A stretch of 60,730 nt of DNA from Brevibacillus panacihumi (GTDB taxonomy: Bacteria > Bacillota > Bacilli > Brevibacillales > Brevibacillaceae). Shown piece by piece: positions 51,718-60,692 of this stretch; the first letter of the stretch is position 1; every line of letters starts with the position of its first letter. The translations under genes were made by a program, and so were the position numbers. The DNA lies in contig NZ_RHHT01000048.1 of assembly GCF_003710985.1 (NCBI RefSeq), positions 1-60,730 on the forward strand, in the 5' to 3' direction. Under the pieces are notes generated by a model. The model did not search any database. It saw nothing but the letters and a program-made list of their open reading frames with translations, and had not been told where the DNA came from.

Positions 51718-52593
51718 GTGGAAACTCTTATATTGTCTGGAGTATCGAAGAATTATGGCAAACACATCGCTTTGCAAAATGTATCTCTTGAAATTGAATT
51801 TGGAATGTTCGGATTGCTGGGGCCCAATGGAGCAGGTAAAACTACATTGATGCGGATATTAACAACATTATTATCGGCTTCTTCCGGAGAAATTCGTTTT
51901 GGCAATCTAAATTGGAATGAGCCTCATAAAATACGAAATATAATTGGATATCTGCCGCAAAAATTTTATTTATATAAGCAGATTAAAGTACGTGAAGCAT
52001 TACAACATATTGCGAAGTTAAAGGGAATTCAATCAAATAACGACAAAGCGGTTGATTCAGTAATTGAAAAAGTAAATTTATCTGATCAAAGAGATAAAAA
52101 AATTGGTAAGCTTTCTGGTGGAATGGTAAGACGTCTTGGAATTGCACAGGCTATTTTAGGTGATCCCAAAATTATTGTAGTAGATGAACCGACAGCAGGG
52201 CTAGATCCAGAGGAGCGGATTCGATTTCGAAGACTATTGCGGCAATTAGGAAGGGAAACCATTGTCATTATTTCCACACACATTGTGGAAGATATAGAAG
52301 CGACCTGTGATAAGGCTGCCATTTTGCATAAAGGGCAATTGATAAAGAGTGGAGACATCCATACCTTAGGGAAGATAGCTCAAGGGAAAGTATGGGAAGT
52401 TTCTGTATCCGAAGATGATTTCCACTCTATGTATGAAAAATGTAATGTTATATCTAGTCATCGGACGGATAACATATATCGTCTCCGCATTCTTTCCGAA
52501 GAACCACCTATGAATGCCGGTCTTTTTTCACCTTCGCTTGTTACTCCTTCGTTAGAAGATGCTTACCTATATTTGATGAACAAGAAGGGATAA
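51718..52593 (+). CDS. ABC exporter ATP-binding protein
   Basis: A 291-residue ATPase of the drug or bacteriocin exporter class (CcmA/NatA like). Walker A GPNGAGKTT, signature KLSGGMVRRLG, Walker B IVVDEPTAGLDP and H-loop ISTHIVEDIE are present, with a C-terminal extension of about 70 residues. GTG at 51718 is eight bases after AGGAGG; TTG at 51712 is too close. The start lies within a few bases of the upstream stop. Confidence 0.93.
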   Translation: METLILSGVSKNYGKHIALQNVSLEIEFGMFGLLGPNGAGKTTLMRILTTLLSASSGEIRFGNLNWNEPHKIRNIIGYLPQKFYLYKQIKVREALQHIAKLKGIQSNNDKAVDSVIEKVNLSDQRDKKIGKLSGGMVRRLGIAQAILGDPKIIVVDEPTAGLDPEERIRFRRLLRQLGRETIVIISTHIVEDIEATCDKAAILHKGQLIKSGDIHTLGKIAQGKVWEVSVSEDDFHSMYEKCNVISSHRTDNIYRLRILSEEPPMNAGLFSPSLVTPSLEDAYLYLMNKKG

Positions 52594-52596
52594 ATA

Positions 52597-53241
52597 ATGA
52601 AAGGTAGACTTAATCTTATATTCGACTGGAAGGCAATGGGTGTTAATGCATATATTCCGTTTATAGTAGTTTTGGTTTTAATAAGCTACAGTAAAATGAA
52701 ACAGGATGCTTTAACACATATTATTCCGGCGTTAGAATTAACATTTCCTGTTTTTGCAGCTTGGTGGAGTATTTTTTTGTTTCAGGATGTAGTAGAAGAA
52801 CCGGGGAGTGAAACATTGTTTAGCTATCCGATAAAAAGATGGAAATTAGGTCTTGCCAGAGTGGGATTTTTTTTCATCATCTATATTATTTTAATGCTGA
52901 TCATGCTGTTTATCATTGATCAATGGTTGGTTACGGAAGAGATACTACTTCCTTTAGCAATCCAACTGGGTACTCAATCTTTCTTTTTTGCAGGCGTAGG
53001 TTTTTTATCTATGGTTCTATTTTTAAAGTCTGGCTGGGCTTTGGTGATATTGGTTGTCTATACAAGTACTCAGGTGTTAACAAGAGGGACCCTGATTCCC
53101 ATAGTAAATATTTTTATATTTAATCAAGGCGTTTTACCGATCTCGGATTTATGGGGACCAGCTTTATTCTCTGTATTAATGGGAACGATATTTTGGGCTT
53201 TAGCACATATGCTATTTTTAAAAATTCGGCATTTTGTTTAA
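52597..53241 (+). CDS. ABC-2 type permease, small subunit
   Basis: A 214-residue membrane protein with six hydrophobic segments, no extracytoplasmic domain and no motif beyond the ABC-2 pattern (FQDVVEEPGSETLFSYPIKRWKLG between helices). It is three bases after the ATPase gene. AAGGGA is the likely ribosome site. It may pair with the large permease in a heteromeric exporter. Confidence 0.85.
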   Translation: MKGRLNLIFDWKAMGVNAYIPFIVVLVLISYSKMKQDALTHIIPALELTFPVFAAWWSIFLFQDVVEEPGSETLFSYPIKRWKLGLARVGFFFIIYIILMLIMLFIIDQWLVTEEILLPLAIQLGTQSFFFAGVGFLSMVLFLKSGWALVILVVYTSTQVLTRGTLIPIVNIFIFNQGVLPISDLWGPALFSVLMGTIFWALAHMLFLKIRHFV

Positions 53242-53257
53242 ATAGAAAACAATTATG

Positions 53258-53355
53258 ATTGGTCTGCAGACCGTATTGAAAGGAATGCAGCTCGCCCACA
53301 ACAAAGACCTGCAGGAAGACAATGCCCATGCTTGAACAAAGCGGGGCATTTTTTA
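53258..53355 (+). pseudogene. Remnant of a second argH copy joined to the argH terminator
   Basis: Bases 53258-53322 match argH 48880-48944 at 57 of 65 positions by my count. They are followed directly by the argH terminator hairpin (TGCCCATGCTTGAACAAAGC). About 460 bases of the 3' part of argH are missing between these two pieces. This is a deleted relic of an argH gene with its own terminator, left downstream of the exporter genes. Confidence 0.8.
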
Positions 53356-53436
53356 TATGGCAGTGATGTTGGAATTGTTTAAGGGAAAATTTACAAAATG
53401 TTATTGAAAATGCATCAAAATAATGGTATCAATAAG

Positions 53437-53460
53437 TTAGTTCAAAATAAATTGAACTAA
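53437..53460. promoter_or_regulatory. Palindrome copy 1 upstream of the decarboxylase operon
   Basis: TTAGTTCAA-AATAAA-TTGAACTAA has perfect 9-bp arms. The core GTTCAA-N6-TTGAAC recurs at 53570. TTGAAC could also serve as a -35 box. Confidence 0.6.
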
Positions 53461-53569
53461 TAATCGATTCAAGAATAACGAAATACATCATCAAAGATGT
53501 TTGTAACTTCTTTCAGATAATCATACGAGGAAACCTTTTATGGAAAGGATAGATTTGCTGCAGTGCTCG

Positions 53570-53587
53570 GTTCAAAATTTTTTGAAC
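53570..53587. promoter_or_regulatory. Palindrome copy 2 upstream of the decarboxylase operon
   Basis: GTTCAA-AATTTT-TTGAAC has the same arms and spacing as copy 1, with centres 130 bp apart. Likely paired operators for the ArsR-type protein encoded in the operon. Confidence 0.6.
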
Positions 53588-53656
53588 TTCTTCGTCAAAT
53601 TTGCTTTTGCATGGATGAAGCTTACTGTTTCGATCCGATAAAGGAGATGAATTTCG

Positions 53657-55084
53657 ATGTCTGATAAGTTCGAAGTTGATCGGCAAGAAATAAAAGAAAT
53701 CCTCGATTCTGTAGTGAATATGGCCATGCAATTCTATGACAACCTAGATTCTCATCCGGCTGCTGTAAATCCCCAACCCCTCTTCCAAGAGAGTCTACCC
53801 TTAGAAGGCTTGGGGACTATGAAAGTAATGGAGCATTTTCTATCTACATATTCGAAAAGCCTAAGCGGCAGTGTCGGGCCGCGATTTTTAGGATTTGTAA
53901 CTGGGGGAGCAACACCTGCCTCGGTTGCAGGAGATTGGCTTGTTAGTATTTATGATCAAAACGTGACGAGTGTTGAGGACTCTGTAGCGGGCCAGCTTGA
54001 ATTGGAGACGATTGGAATGCTCCGAGAACTTTTTGCGCTGCCGAAGGAGTTTTGTGGAACATTCGTTAGTGGTGCAACGATGGCGAATCTCGTTGGGCTA
54101 GCGCAGGCCAGGCAATGGATCGCTCATCAACAAGGCGTTGATATTTCCCAAGAAGGATTGTATCGCTTGCCAAAAATACATATTGCGAGCGGGTCACCGC
54201 ATTCGAGTATCTATAAATCTTTGGCGATATTGGGGATGGGTAGACAGAACGTTACCCTCATTCCATGTATCGAAAACAGAGAGGCAATAAATATTGATAA
54301 ATTGCGAGGATTTTTGGAGGAGCAAGAAGGTGTGCCATGTATTGTTGTGGCAAACGCAGGTACAGTGAACACCGTTGATTATGATGACCTGCGAGCATTG
54401 GGTGAGTTGAAGAAAGAGTTTTCCTTTTGGCTCCATGTGGACGCTGCTTTTGGTGGCTTTGCTGCGTGTTCCACGAATTATTCTCATTTCGTCAATGGAA
54501 TGGATAAAGCAGATTCCGTTACCATTGACGCTCATAAATGGCTCAATGTGCCTTATGATTCCGCTATGCAATTCACTAGACATAAATCTTTGCAGGTCGA
54601 AGTCTTTCAAAACAATGCCGCCTATTTAGGGAATTCAATGAATCAGCCCGAATTTGTTCATCTCACGCCAGAAAATTCAAGACGTTTCCGAGCTCTGCCA
54701 GCGTGGTTCACTCTGAAGGCATATGGACGTTTGGGGTACCAAAAGATCGTTGACACGAATATAGAACTGGCGCAGCTTTTAACGCGGAAAATTCAGCTTA
54801 GTGACAGGTTTGAGTTGTTGGCTCCAACCAGACTGAATGTAGTATGTTTTACCCTATCTTTGAAGGATAAGAAGATTTCCTATGAAGAAGTACAAAGATT
54901 TTTAGACACCCTGAAGGAGGATGGTCGAGTATTTATGACGCCAACCATGTATCAAGGCAGGCCTGGTATCAGAGCAGCATTCAGCAATTGGAGAACAAGC
55001 GCGCAGGATATAGAAATAATCTGGAATGCACTAAATAAAGTGAGTATGTCTAATGATTCATCAAATGCTGAAAAAAGAGAGTAG
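53657..55084 (+). CDS. PLP-dependent decarboxylase (group II, aromatic amino acid type)
   Basis: A 475-residue enzyme of the group II decarboxylase family. Lys294 in TIDAHKWLNVPYD is the PLP lysine; HVDAAFGGFA holds the Asp and His-stacking region, and SVEDSVAGQLELET and FVSGATMANLVGLAQAR are the family starts. Members decarboxylate aromatic amino acids, glutamate, 2,4-diaminobutyrate or cysteine sulfinate; the substrate cannot be read from the sequence. GGAG precedes the ATG. First of a five-gene operon; the 9-base gap to the next gene suggests coupling. Confidence 0.9.
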   Translation: MSDKFEVDRQEIKEILDSVVNMAMQFYDNLDSHPAAVNPQPLFQESLPLEGLGTMKVMEHFLSTYSKSLSGSVGPRFLGFVTGGATPASVAGDWLVSIYDQNVTSVEDSVAGQLELETIGMLRELFALPKEFCGTFVSGATMANLVGLAQARQWIAHQQGVDISQEGLYRLPKIHIASGSPHSSIYKSLAILGMGRQNVTLIPCIENREAINIDKLRGFLEEQEGVPCIVVANAGTVNTVDYDDLRALGELKKEFSFWLHVDAAFGGFAACSTNYSHFVNGMDKADSVTIDAHKWLNVPYDSAMQFTRHKSLQVEVFQNNAAYLGNSMNQPEFVHLTPENSRRFRALPAWFTLKAYGRLGYQKIVDTNIELAQLLTRKIQLSDRFELLAPTRLNVVCFTLSLKDKKISYEEVQRFLDTLKEDGRVFMTPTMYQGRPGIRAAFSNWRTSAQDIEIIWNALNKVSMSNDSSNAEKRE

Positions 55085-55093
55085 GGTATTTCA

Positions 55094-55933
55094 TTGTGGC
55101 AAGAACGGTTTGAAGAGGCTGCAGCAAGAAGCGATATTGCAGCAATGCTTGATATTTTGCATATGCAAGTAACAAAGCATGCCATCACTCCCAAACAATC
55201 CGTAAAAGAGAAGGCTATACAAATCATTTCCCAAGGTTTACAGCAAGCAGCGACAATCTACCATGTCGGTATTCAGCTTGCAAATTCGGAAAGTCCGACA
55301 GGCCAAGAGTTAGGGGCCATACTAACAGCCACTCACTATGAGGTTAATCCTTCAGAAGTAAAAGCGGTTTTAGCAAGACTTGCTGATAGCCCTCACTGGG
55401 AAGTAAGAGAGTGGGTGGCAAGTGCTTGTTCCATTGTTTTAACAAATCACTTTCAAAGCTTTTACCCTACGCTGATGAATTGGACGAGAAATCCTTCACC
55501 TAATGTGAGAAGGGCTGTAGCAGTAGCGGTAAAATATACGGCAAGAAAATTGGATGAAGCCTATGCAGAGCTTCTTATCGATTTGATTGAGCCCTTGTTA
55601 TGGGATGAAGACAAATATGTCAAAAAGAACGTAGGAGCGTTTGCAATCGGGGATGGTTTATTAACATACTATCCGAAACATCTTATGAACAGATTGCATC
55701 GTTGGATCGCTTTAGATAATGAACATGTCAGATCGAATATGATATACATCTTTTCGTCTGCCGAGGGAATCAAATATATCGGAGATTGTGTAAATATACT
55801 GAGGGTTTTATCAAATGATCAGAGAAAAATCGTAAAACGTGCATTCAATCGCACAATGCGATCGGTAAAGAAACGTGATCCTGAAATCTACCTTACGTAT
55901 TTTGGAGACCATTCGTTTGAGCAAGACAAATGA
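55094..55933 (+). CDS. HEAT-repeat protein (AlkD-like architecture)
   Basis: A 279-residue all-helical protein. Residues 60-230 show paired helices with the pattern HWEVREWVASACS, SPNVRRAVAVAVKY and DEDKYVKKNVGAFAIGDGL, like HEAT/ARM repeats and the DNA alkylation repair (AlkD) family. The catalytic Asp and Trp pocket of AlkD cannot be verified here. The start is TTG at 55094 after AGGG. It overlaps no neighbour and the next gene begins 17 bases on. Role: may bind nucleic acid or act as a scaffold. Confidence 0.75.
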   Translation: MWQERFEEAAARSDIAAMLDILHMQVTKHAITPKQSVKEKAIQIISQGLQQAATIYHVGIQLANSESPTGQELGAILTATHYEVNPSEVKAVLARLADSPHWEVREWVASACSIVLTNHFQSFYPTLMNWTRNPSPNVRRAVAVAVKYTARKLDEAYAELLIDLIEPLLWDEDKYVKKNVGAFAIGDGLLTYYPKHLMNRLHRWIALDNEHVRSNMIYIFSSAEGIKYIGDCVNILRVLSNDQRKIVKRAFNRTMRSVKKRDPEIYLTYFGDHSFEQDK

Positions 55934-55949
55934 GGAGGAAGTAGAAGCG

Positions 55950-56855
55950 ATGCCGTATCAAGTAAAACTGCATATCAGCCCCGTTTATGATCTTCTGTCA
56001 AGCTTAATGGCCTATTATAAATGTTCGAAAACATTCGATTTGGACGATCAATGGGTAAAGAAAGTGAAGACGGAATTGGATCAAGATTTTGTAGCGGAAT
56101 TGGACAGCCTGTCACTTCCATTTCCACTGATTGCTTTATTCATCTGGAGATGCCCAGACAATTCAAAGGTGGATGCAATTATAAATTGGCTCAAAACCTT
56201 AACAGCCGGTGAGGTATTTGAACAGGTTTCGCCATTTTGCCTTGAGAACGTTCCCAATGAAATTGGGGCAATGAAAAACGATGTCATCTCTGTTTTTACA
56301 CAATGGTATACACAGTACTACAAAGACCAGGAGCTGGGGATCCAGGAACTTCTTTTACAGGAACGGAAGCGATTCGATAACTACTTGAGTCATTACGGGC
56401 CCCAAAAAACGATAGAAATGCTATGCAATGGGTTAATCATAGAAGGACACGAAGAACTGAAAGAAGTGGTCTTGGTTCCTGTCTATCATACAAGACCTGC
56501 GAACGTCCTATTTGATGATTACAAAGGGTTTATGATCATTCTATATCCAGTTGAGGCTCTTGCAGGAAACGATGACACGCCTCCAGATAGCTTGATGAGA
56601 ATGGTGAAGGCGTTATCGGACGAAAAAAGACTTCGTATTATGAAAATCCTTTCATCAGGAAACAGGAGCTTTACAGATTTGGTCGAGCTAATGGAATTGT
56701 CAAAAAGCAATTTGCATTATCATCTGTCTTTGTTGCGAACAGCGGGTTTAATCACGATCCATCATGTTCCTTTTTCCAACCAAGATAAATTTGGAATTCG
56801 AGCTGGAGTATTTGATGACGTCAAGCAGATGTTAGAAAGATATGTGTTCCATTAG
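55950..56855 (+). CDS. ArsR-family regulator with large N-terminal domain
   Basis: A 301-residue protein. Residues 1-215 form a domain of unknown function (MPYQVKLHISPVYDLLSSLM). Residues about 220-300 are an ArsR-type winged helix (LMRMVKALSDEKRLRIMKIL, SFTDLVELMELSKSNLHYHL). No metal-binding Cys pair is visible, so the signal is not a typical metal. GAGGAGGAAG precedes the ATG. It is probably the autoregulator that binds the palindromes at 53437 and 53570. Confidence 0.88.
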   Translation: MPYQVKLHISPVYDLLSSLMAYYKCSKTFDLDDQWVKKVKTELDQDFVAELDSLSLPFPLIALFIWRCPDNSKVDAIINWLKTLTAGEVFEQVSPFCLENVPNEIGAMKNDVISVFTQWYTQYYKDQELGIQELLLQERKRFDNYLSHYGPQKTIEMLCNGLIIEGHEELKEVVLVPVYHTRPANVLFDDYKGFMIILYPVEALAGNDDTPPDSLMRMVKALSDEKRLRIMKILSSGNRSFTDLVELMELSKSNLHYHLSLLRTAGLITIHHVPFSNQDKFGIRAGVFDDVKQMLERYVFH

Positions 56856-56916
56856 TCGGGATTTTTTAGCTCGATATTTTTTTAACAAAAATACAGTTCA
56901 AGATTGAGGCGATATC

Positions 56917-57942
56917 ATGAGCATCCTCTTTTCACCAATTACGATTGGCGGTGTATCTCTAAAAAACCGCATTGTCATGTCGCCAATGGGCATGAATGCC
57001 TGCAAGGCAGAAGATGGAAAAGTTACGAATTGGCATAAAATCCATTACCCAAGCAGGGCTGTTGGACAGGTAGGGCTCATTATGGTAGAGGCGACAGCAG
57101 TTTCTCCTGCCGGGAGAACCGATCCCGATGATCTAGGGATCTGGGAAGATGGACAAATATCTGGCCTAAAAGAGCTTGTAGACATGGTGCACGAACAAGG
57201 AGCCAAAATAGGGATTCAGCTTTGTCATGGAGGCAGAAAATCAAAAATACCAGGAAAGATCATGGCTCCATCTGCAATCCCTTACGATGAGAACAGCATC
57301 GTGCCTGAAGCGATGACGGAAGAGGAAATGTATGAAGTGATTGCAGCTTTTAAAGAATCTGCTAGACGAGCAAAACAGGCTGGATTCGATGTCTTGGAGC
57401 TCCATGCTGCACACGGGTATTTAATCAATCAATTTTTATCTCCTTTATCGAACAAACGGGATGATAAATATGGAGGAAATCCTGAGAAAAGGTATCAATT
57501 TTTAAAAGAAGTGATTCATGAAATACAAAAAGTATGGGACGGGGCTCTATTTGTCAGGATTTCAGCGACCGATTACCACCCTGAAGGATGTTCCATTGAT
57601 GACTATATTGTTTATGGAAGCATGATGAAAGAACAAGGGGTTCACTTGATTGACTGCAGTTCGGGTTGGATTGTTCCGCCCAACTTCTCGGAAAGACCTG
57701 GTCCAGGGTATCAAGTTCCCTTTGCATCACAGATGAAAAAAGAAGTACAGATTCCAACAGCGGCGGTTGGACTGATAACAAGTGGATTGCAGGCCGAAGA
57801 GATCTTGGTTGAAGGGCATGCTGATTTGATTTTCATTGGACAAGAATTGTTGCGAGATCCTTACTGGCCGAAAAGGGCTGCAAAGGAATTGAATGTATCC
57901 ATTGACGCACCTCCATCGTACGAATATGTCTGGAATAAATAA
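56917..57942 (+). CDS. Old-yellow-enzyme type NAD(P)H:flavin oxidoreductase (YqjM-like)
   Basis: A 341-residue FMN TIM-barrel enzyme. [50 protein letters not shown], the [12 protein letters not shown] loop and VGLITSG are marks of the YqjM class that reduces the double bond of activated enones. The length matches YqjM (338). ATG follows a weak TTGAGG. Same strand and spacing as the rest of the operon; a 61-base gap precedes it. Confidence 0.93.
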   Translation: MSILFSPITIGGVSLKNRIVMSPMGMNACKAEDGKVTNWHKIHYPSRAVGQVGLIMVEATAVSPAGRTDPDDLGIWEDGQISGLKELVDMVHEQGAKIGIQLCHGGRKSKIPGKIMAPSAIPYDENSIVPEAMTEEEMYEVIAAFKESARRAKQAGFDVLELHAAHGYLINQFLSPLSNKRDDKYGGNPEKRYQFLKEVIHEIQKVWDGALFVRISATDYHPEGCSIDDYIVYGSMMKEQGVHLIDCSSGWIVPPNFSERPGPGYQVPFASQMKKEVQIPTAAVGLITSGLQAEEILVEGHADLIFIGQELLRDPYWPKRAAKELNVSIDAPPSYEYVWNK

Positions 57943-58059
57943 GGAAGTCTCTCTACGCCAATCGTCTACTTTTAAGGATGATGGGCGCGTGTGAATGATA
58001 TAGGGAAAACATGCAGGAGTCTGATTGCATAGAAAGTAGAATAAGTGGAGGTCCAACAG

Positions 58060-58746
58060 ATGAAGACGGAGCTATGTTACCTCAATAATACGTATCGGTT
58101 TACTTGCAAAGCATCCATTGTTGATATTGGCGAGGATGAGCAGGGGAAATATATTGTAGTAGACAAAACAATCTTTCATCCAAAAGGCGGAGGACAGCCC
58201 TCTGATATAGGGACAATAAAAAGTAAGACATCCGAATTTGAAGTGAACGCAGTCGTACTAAGAGATGGTCGTGTTTTTCACTACGGAAACAGCACGATCG
58301 GAAATCTGCGAATTGGACACGAGGTAGCCTTGGGGATACATGCGTTGTCAAGAGTTTCCAATGCTCGTTATCACACAGCGGGTCACTTAATCGCATTTGC
58401 GGGAAACAAGCTCTATCCAAAACTCAATGCGCAAAAAGGGAATCATGACCCCACTGCAGCTTATATTGATTTTCAGGGTCATCTGCTGGATGACGAGATA
58501 GAACATGCGGCAGCGATGATCGAGAGTATCGTGAATCAGATGATCAGCGGAGGTAGTAAAGTTGAAATAAAATGGGAAGAGAAAGATGGCGCTATTTTGC
58601 GATATATGTGTGTTCCCGGAGTATTTGAAATGCCCTGTGGTGGTACCCACATAAAATCCCTCGATGAAGTAGGCGAGGTAAAAATGAAAAAAGTAAAAAA
58701 ACGCGGGGAATATACAAGGGTGAGCTATTTGATAGTCTCACAGTAA
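58060..58746 (+). CDS. Alanyl-tRNA editing protein (AlaX type)
   Basis: A 228-residue free editing domain. The zinc and catalytic motifs are HTAGHLIAF (HxxxH) in the first half and CGGTHIKSL (CxxxH) near the end; VDKTIFHPKGGGQPSDIG is the conserved N-terminal strand. Such proteins deacylate Ser-tRNA(Ala) or Gly-tRNA(Ala), and some relatives act on other mischarged tRNAs. The ATG at 58060 follows GGAGGT. It is the last gene of the operon. Confidence 0.92.
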   Translation: MKTELCYLNNTYRFTCKASIVDIGEDEQGKYIVVDKTIFHPKGGGQPSDIGTIKSKTSEFEVNAVVLRDGRVFHYGNSTIGNLRIGHEVALGIHALSRVSNARYHTAGHLIAFAGNKLYPKLNAQKGNHDPTAAYIDFQGHLLDDEIEHAAAMIESIVNQMISGGSKVEIKWEEKDGAILRYMCVPGVFEMPCGGTHIKSLDEVGEVKMKKVKKRGEYTRVSYLIVSQ

Positions 58747-58816
58747 GGTTTACCAAAGTGAGGCATTACGATGTCTAACTTAGGTTCAAGTACAATCATT
58801 AGATAACGAGGTAAAC

Positions 58817-60484
58817 ATGAAAATAAACGTTCTAGGTACATGTATCCTGTCCCTATTGATAATGGCATCAGGCAGTATTTCGATTATGAATCATGTACAT
58901 GCTGAACCTCATCTGGAATCCAGTGAGTTGTTATTTAAGGATGTGCATCCGTCTTACTGGGGATATCAGACTATCAAATGGGGAATTGAAAATAAAAAAA
59001 TGACAGGTTACCCCGACAATACAATAAGGCCGACAGAATTGATAAAAGAGAGTGAATTCGTTACATTGTTGGTTAAAAATTATCTCAACTCAACACCAAG
59101 TGATACATCTGGTCAGCATTGGGCTGAGCCGTATTATAGAGAAGCAACTGAACGAAATTGGCTAGATAAAAAGGGGATCGTTGATAAGCCTATTACTCGT
59201 GGCGATGTTGCAAAACTAGTAGCATCCAGTCAGGGGTATCATCACGATATTGACAACTCCATACAATTCCTCTTGAATCATCAATTGGCTAATGGAAAGA
59301 CAGATGCAACGGTTGAAGGCTTTGATAAGGGTGCAATTGTTACAAGAATCGAGGCCATGCAGCTATTAAAAAACTTGCATGATCAAGGTTACGCATCTGC
59401 AAAAGTGAAGCCCGCTTCTCCTTCTCCAGCATTAATAAAGCAGGGCCCATCTTTGTTCGTTATTGAATCGAATGATAAAGCTGGATTGTTTGGACTTATC
59501 GATAGAAATGGAAAAACAATCACTCAACCGAAATATAAAACTGTCATGGTACCGAACGGAAATCAACCCATTCTAGTCAGCAGTAAGGAGAACGAATATT
59601 ATTACATAAAGAAAGATGGAAGTACTGCTTTCCCTGAAAAATATCGAAATGCGGGTGTGTTTTCTGAGGGTTTAGCAGCTGTTCAATTACCCACTGCCAA
59701 ACATCCTCACTTATTCGGGTATATAAATGAGAGTGGTCAGGTAGTCATTCCACCAAAGTATGTAGGGGCGAGCGAGTTTTCACAGGGTTACGCCAAAGTT
59801 GAGTACATCGAGCCAGGAAAACCTACTGTTACCCAAGGGATCATTGATCGTAATGGAAAATTAGTTGCTTCCGTTGATTACGATGTGTCCCGTCAACTTG
59901 TTAGCTATTACGACGGAATCATGCGGATATTAAGGGGTAAGGAAGATGCTCAAGGAGAATATTTGTTCACAGATACAAATGGAAATCAGGTCTCAACTAC
60001 AACCTTTTTCCATGTATCTCCCTTTTCAGAGGGATTAGCGGCGGTACAGGTTGATCAAGAGAATTGGGGTTACGTCGATTCAAAAGGTAAATTAGTGATT
60101 TCAGCAACATTATCCATTGCAACTGAGTTTTCTGAAGGAGTGGCTGCGGTTGGTATCAAAACAAACAACGGTATCAAGTTTGGCTATATAGATTACAAAG
60201 GAGACTGGGTAATCGAGCCAATATATGATTACGCTACTCCATTTTCAGAAGGCTGGTCTTCAGTAAAAATTGGCGAAAAATCTGGTTATATCAATAAAAG
60301 GAATGAATGGCAATTAATAAACATCCCCTATATCATAGGCGGGGAGAAATTTCCTGTTTTTGGGCCCTTTAAAAATGGATTGGCGTATAACATGATCTCA
60401 AACGGAACGAGATCTACAGCTGCTTATATTGATAAAAGCGGGGCAATTATCTGGAGGCAAGATCCTGACTTTACATTGCCGTAG
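58817..60484 (+). CDS. SLH-domain surface protein with WG repeats
   Basis: A 555-residue exported protein. Signal peptide residues 1-29 (MKINVLGTC start, Ala after HVH). S-layer homology repeats occupy about 35-190 (FKDVHPSYWGYQTIKWGIE, then YPDNTIRPTELIKESEF). From about 215 at least six WG repeats follow: FGLIDRNGKTITQPKY, FGYINESGQVVIPPKY, WGYVDSKGKLVIS, FGYIDYKGDWVIEPIY and SGYINKRNEWQ. SLH anchors the protein to wall polysaccharide and the WG part probably forms a binding propeller. Ligand unknown. Confidence 0.85.
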   Translation: MKINVLGTCILSLLIMASGSISIMNHVHAEPHLESSELLFKDVHPSYWGYQTIKWGIENKKMTGYPDNTIRPTELIKESEFVTLLVKNYLNSTPSDTSGQHWAEPYYREATERNWLDKKGIVDKPITRGDVAKLVASSQGYHHDIDNSIQFLLNHQLANGKTDATVEGFDKGAIVTRIEAMQLLKNLHDQGYASAKVKPASPSPALIKQGPSLFVIESNDKAGLFGLIDRNGKTITQPKYKTVMVPNGNQPILVSSKENEYYYIKKDGSTAFPEKYRNAGVFSEGLAAVQLPTAKHPHLFGYINESGQVVIPPKYVGASEFSQGYAKVEYIEPGKPTVTQGIIDRNGKLVASVDYDVSRQLVSYYDGIMRILRGKEDAQGEYLFTDTNGNQVSTTTFFHVSPFSEGLAAVQVDQENWGYVDSKGKLVISATLSIATEFSEGVAAVGIKTNNGIKFGYIDYKGDWVIEPIYDYATPFSEGWSSVKIGEKSGYINKRNEWQLINIPYIIGGEKFPVFGPFKNGLAYNMISNGTRSTAAYIDKSGAIIWRQDPDFTLP

Positions 60485-60515
60485 GTAGTAAGGGATCGGG
60501 ATAGTCTACAATCTA

Positions 60516-60541
60516 ACCACCTGATGAAGGTGGTATTTTTG
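60516..60541 (+). terminator. Copy of the ssrA terminator hairpin
   Basis: ACCACCTGATGAAGGTGGT is identical to 39624-39642, followed by ATTTTTG. The flanking TTTTTGT and G-C-G-(T/C)-CCTCGC are shared too. It ends the SLH protein transcript. Confidence 0.75.
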
Positions 60542-60692
60542 TCCGCTATGCGCCCTCGCAATCCGTTCCCCGCGTGATTGATGCTCGTCGCCAATAATTA
60601 ATGGCCTCAACCCAAAAGGAATTGAAAAATAGTTGTCGAAATATTACCGCAATTAAAAGCGATCCACTTTCCTTATCTGGAGGACTGAGACC

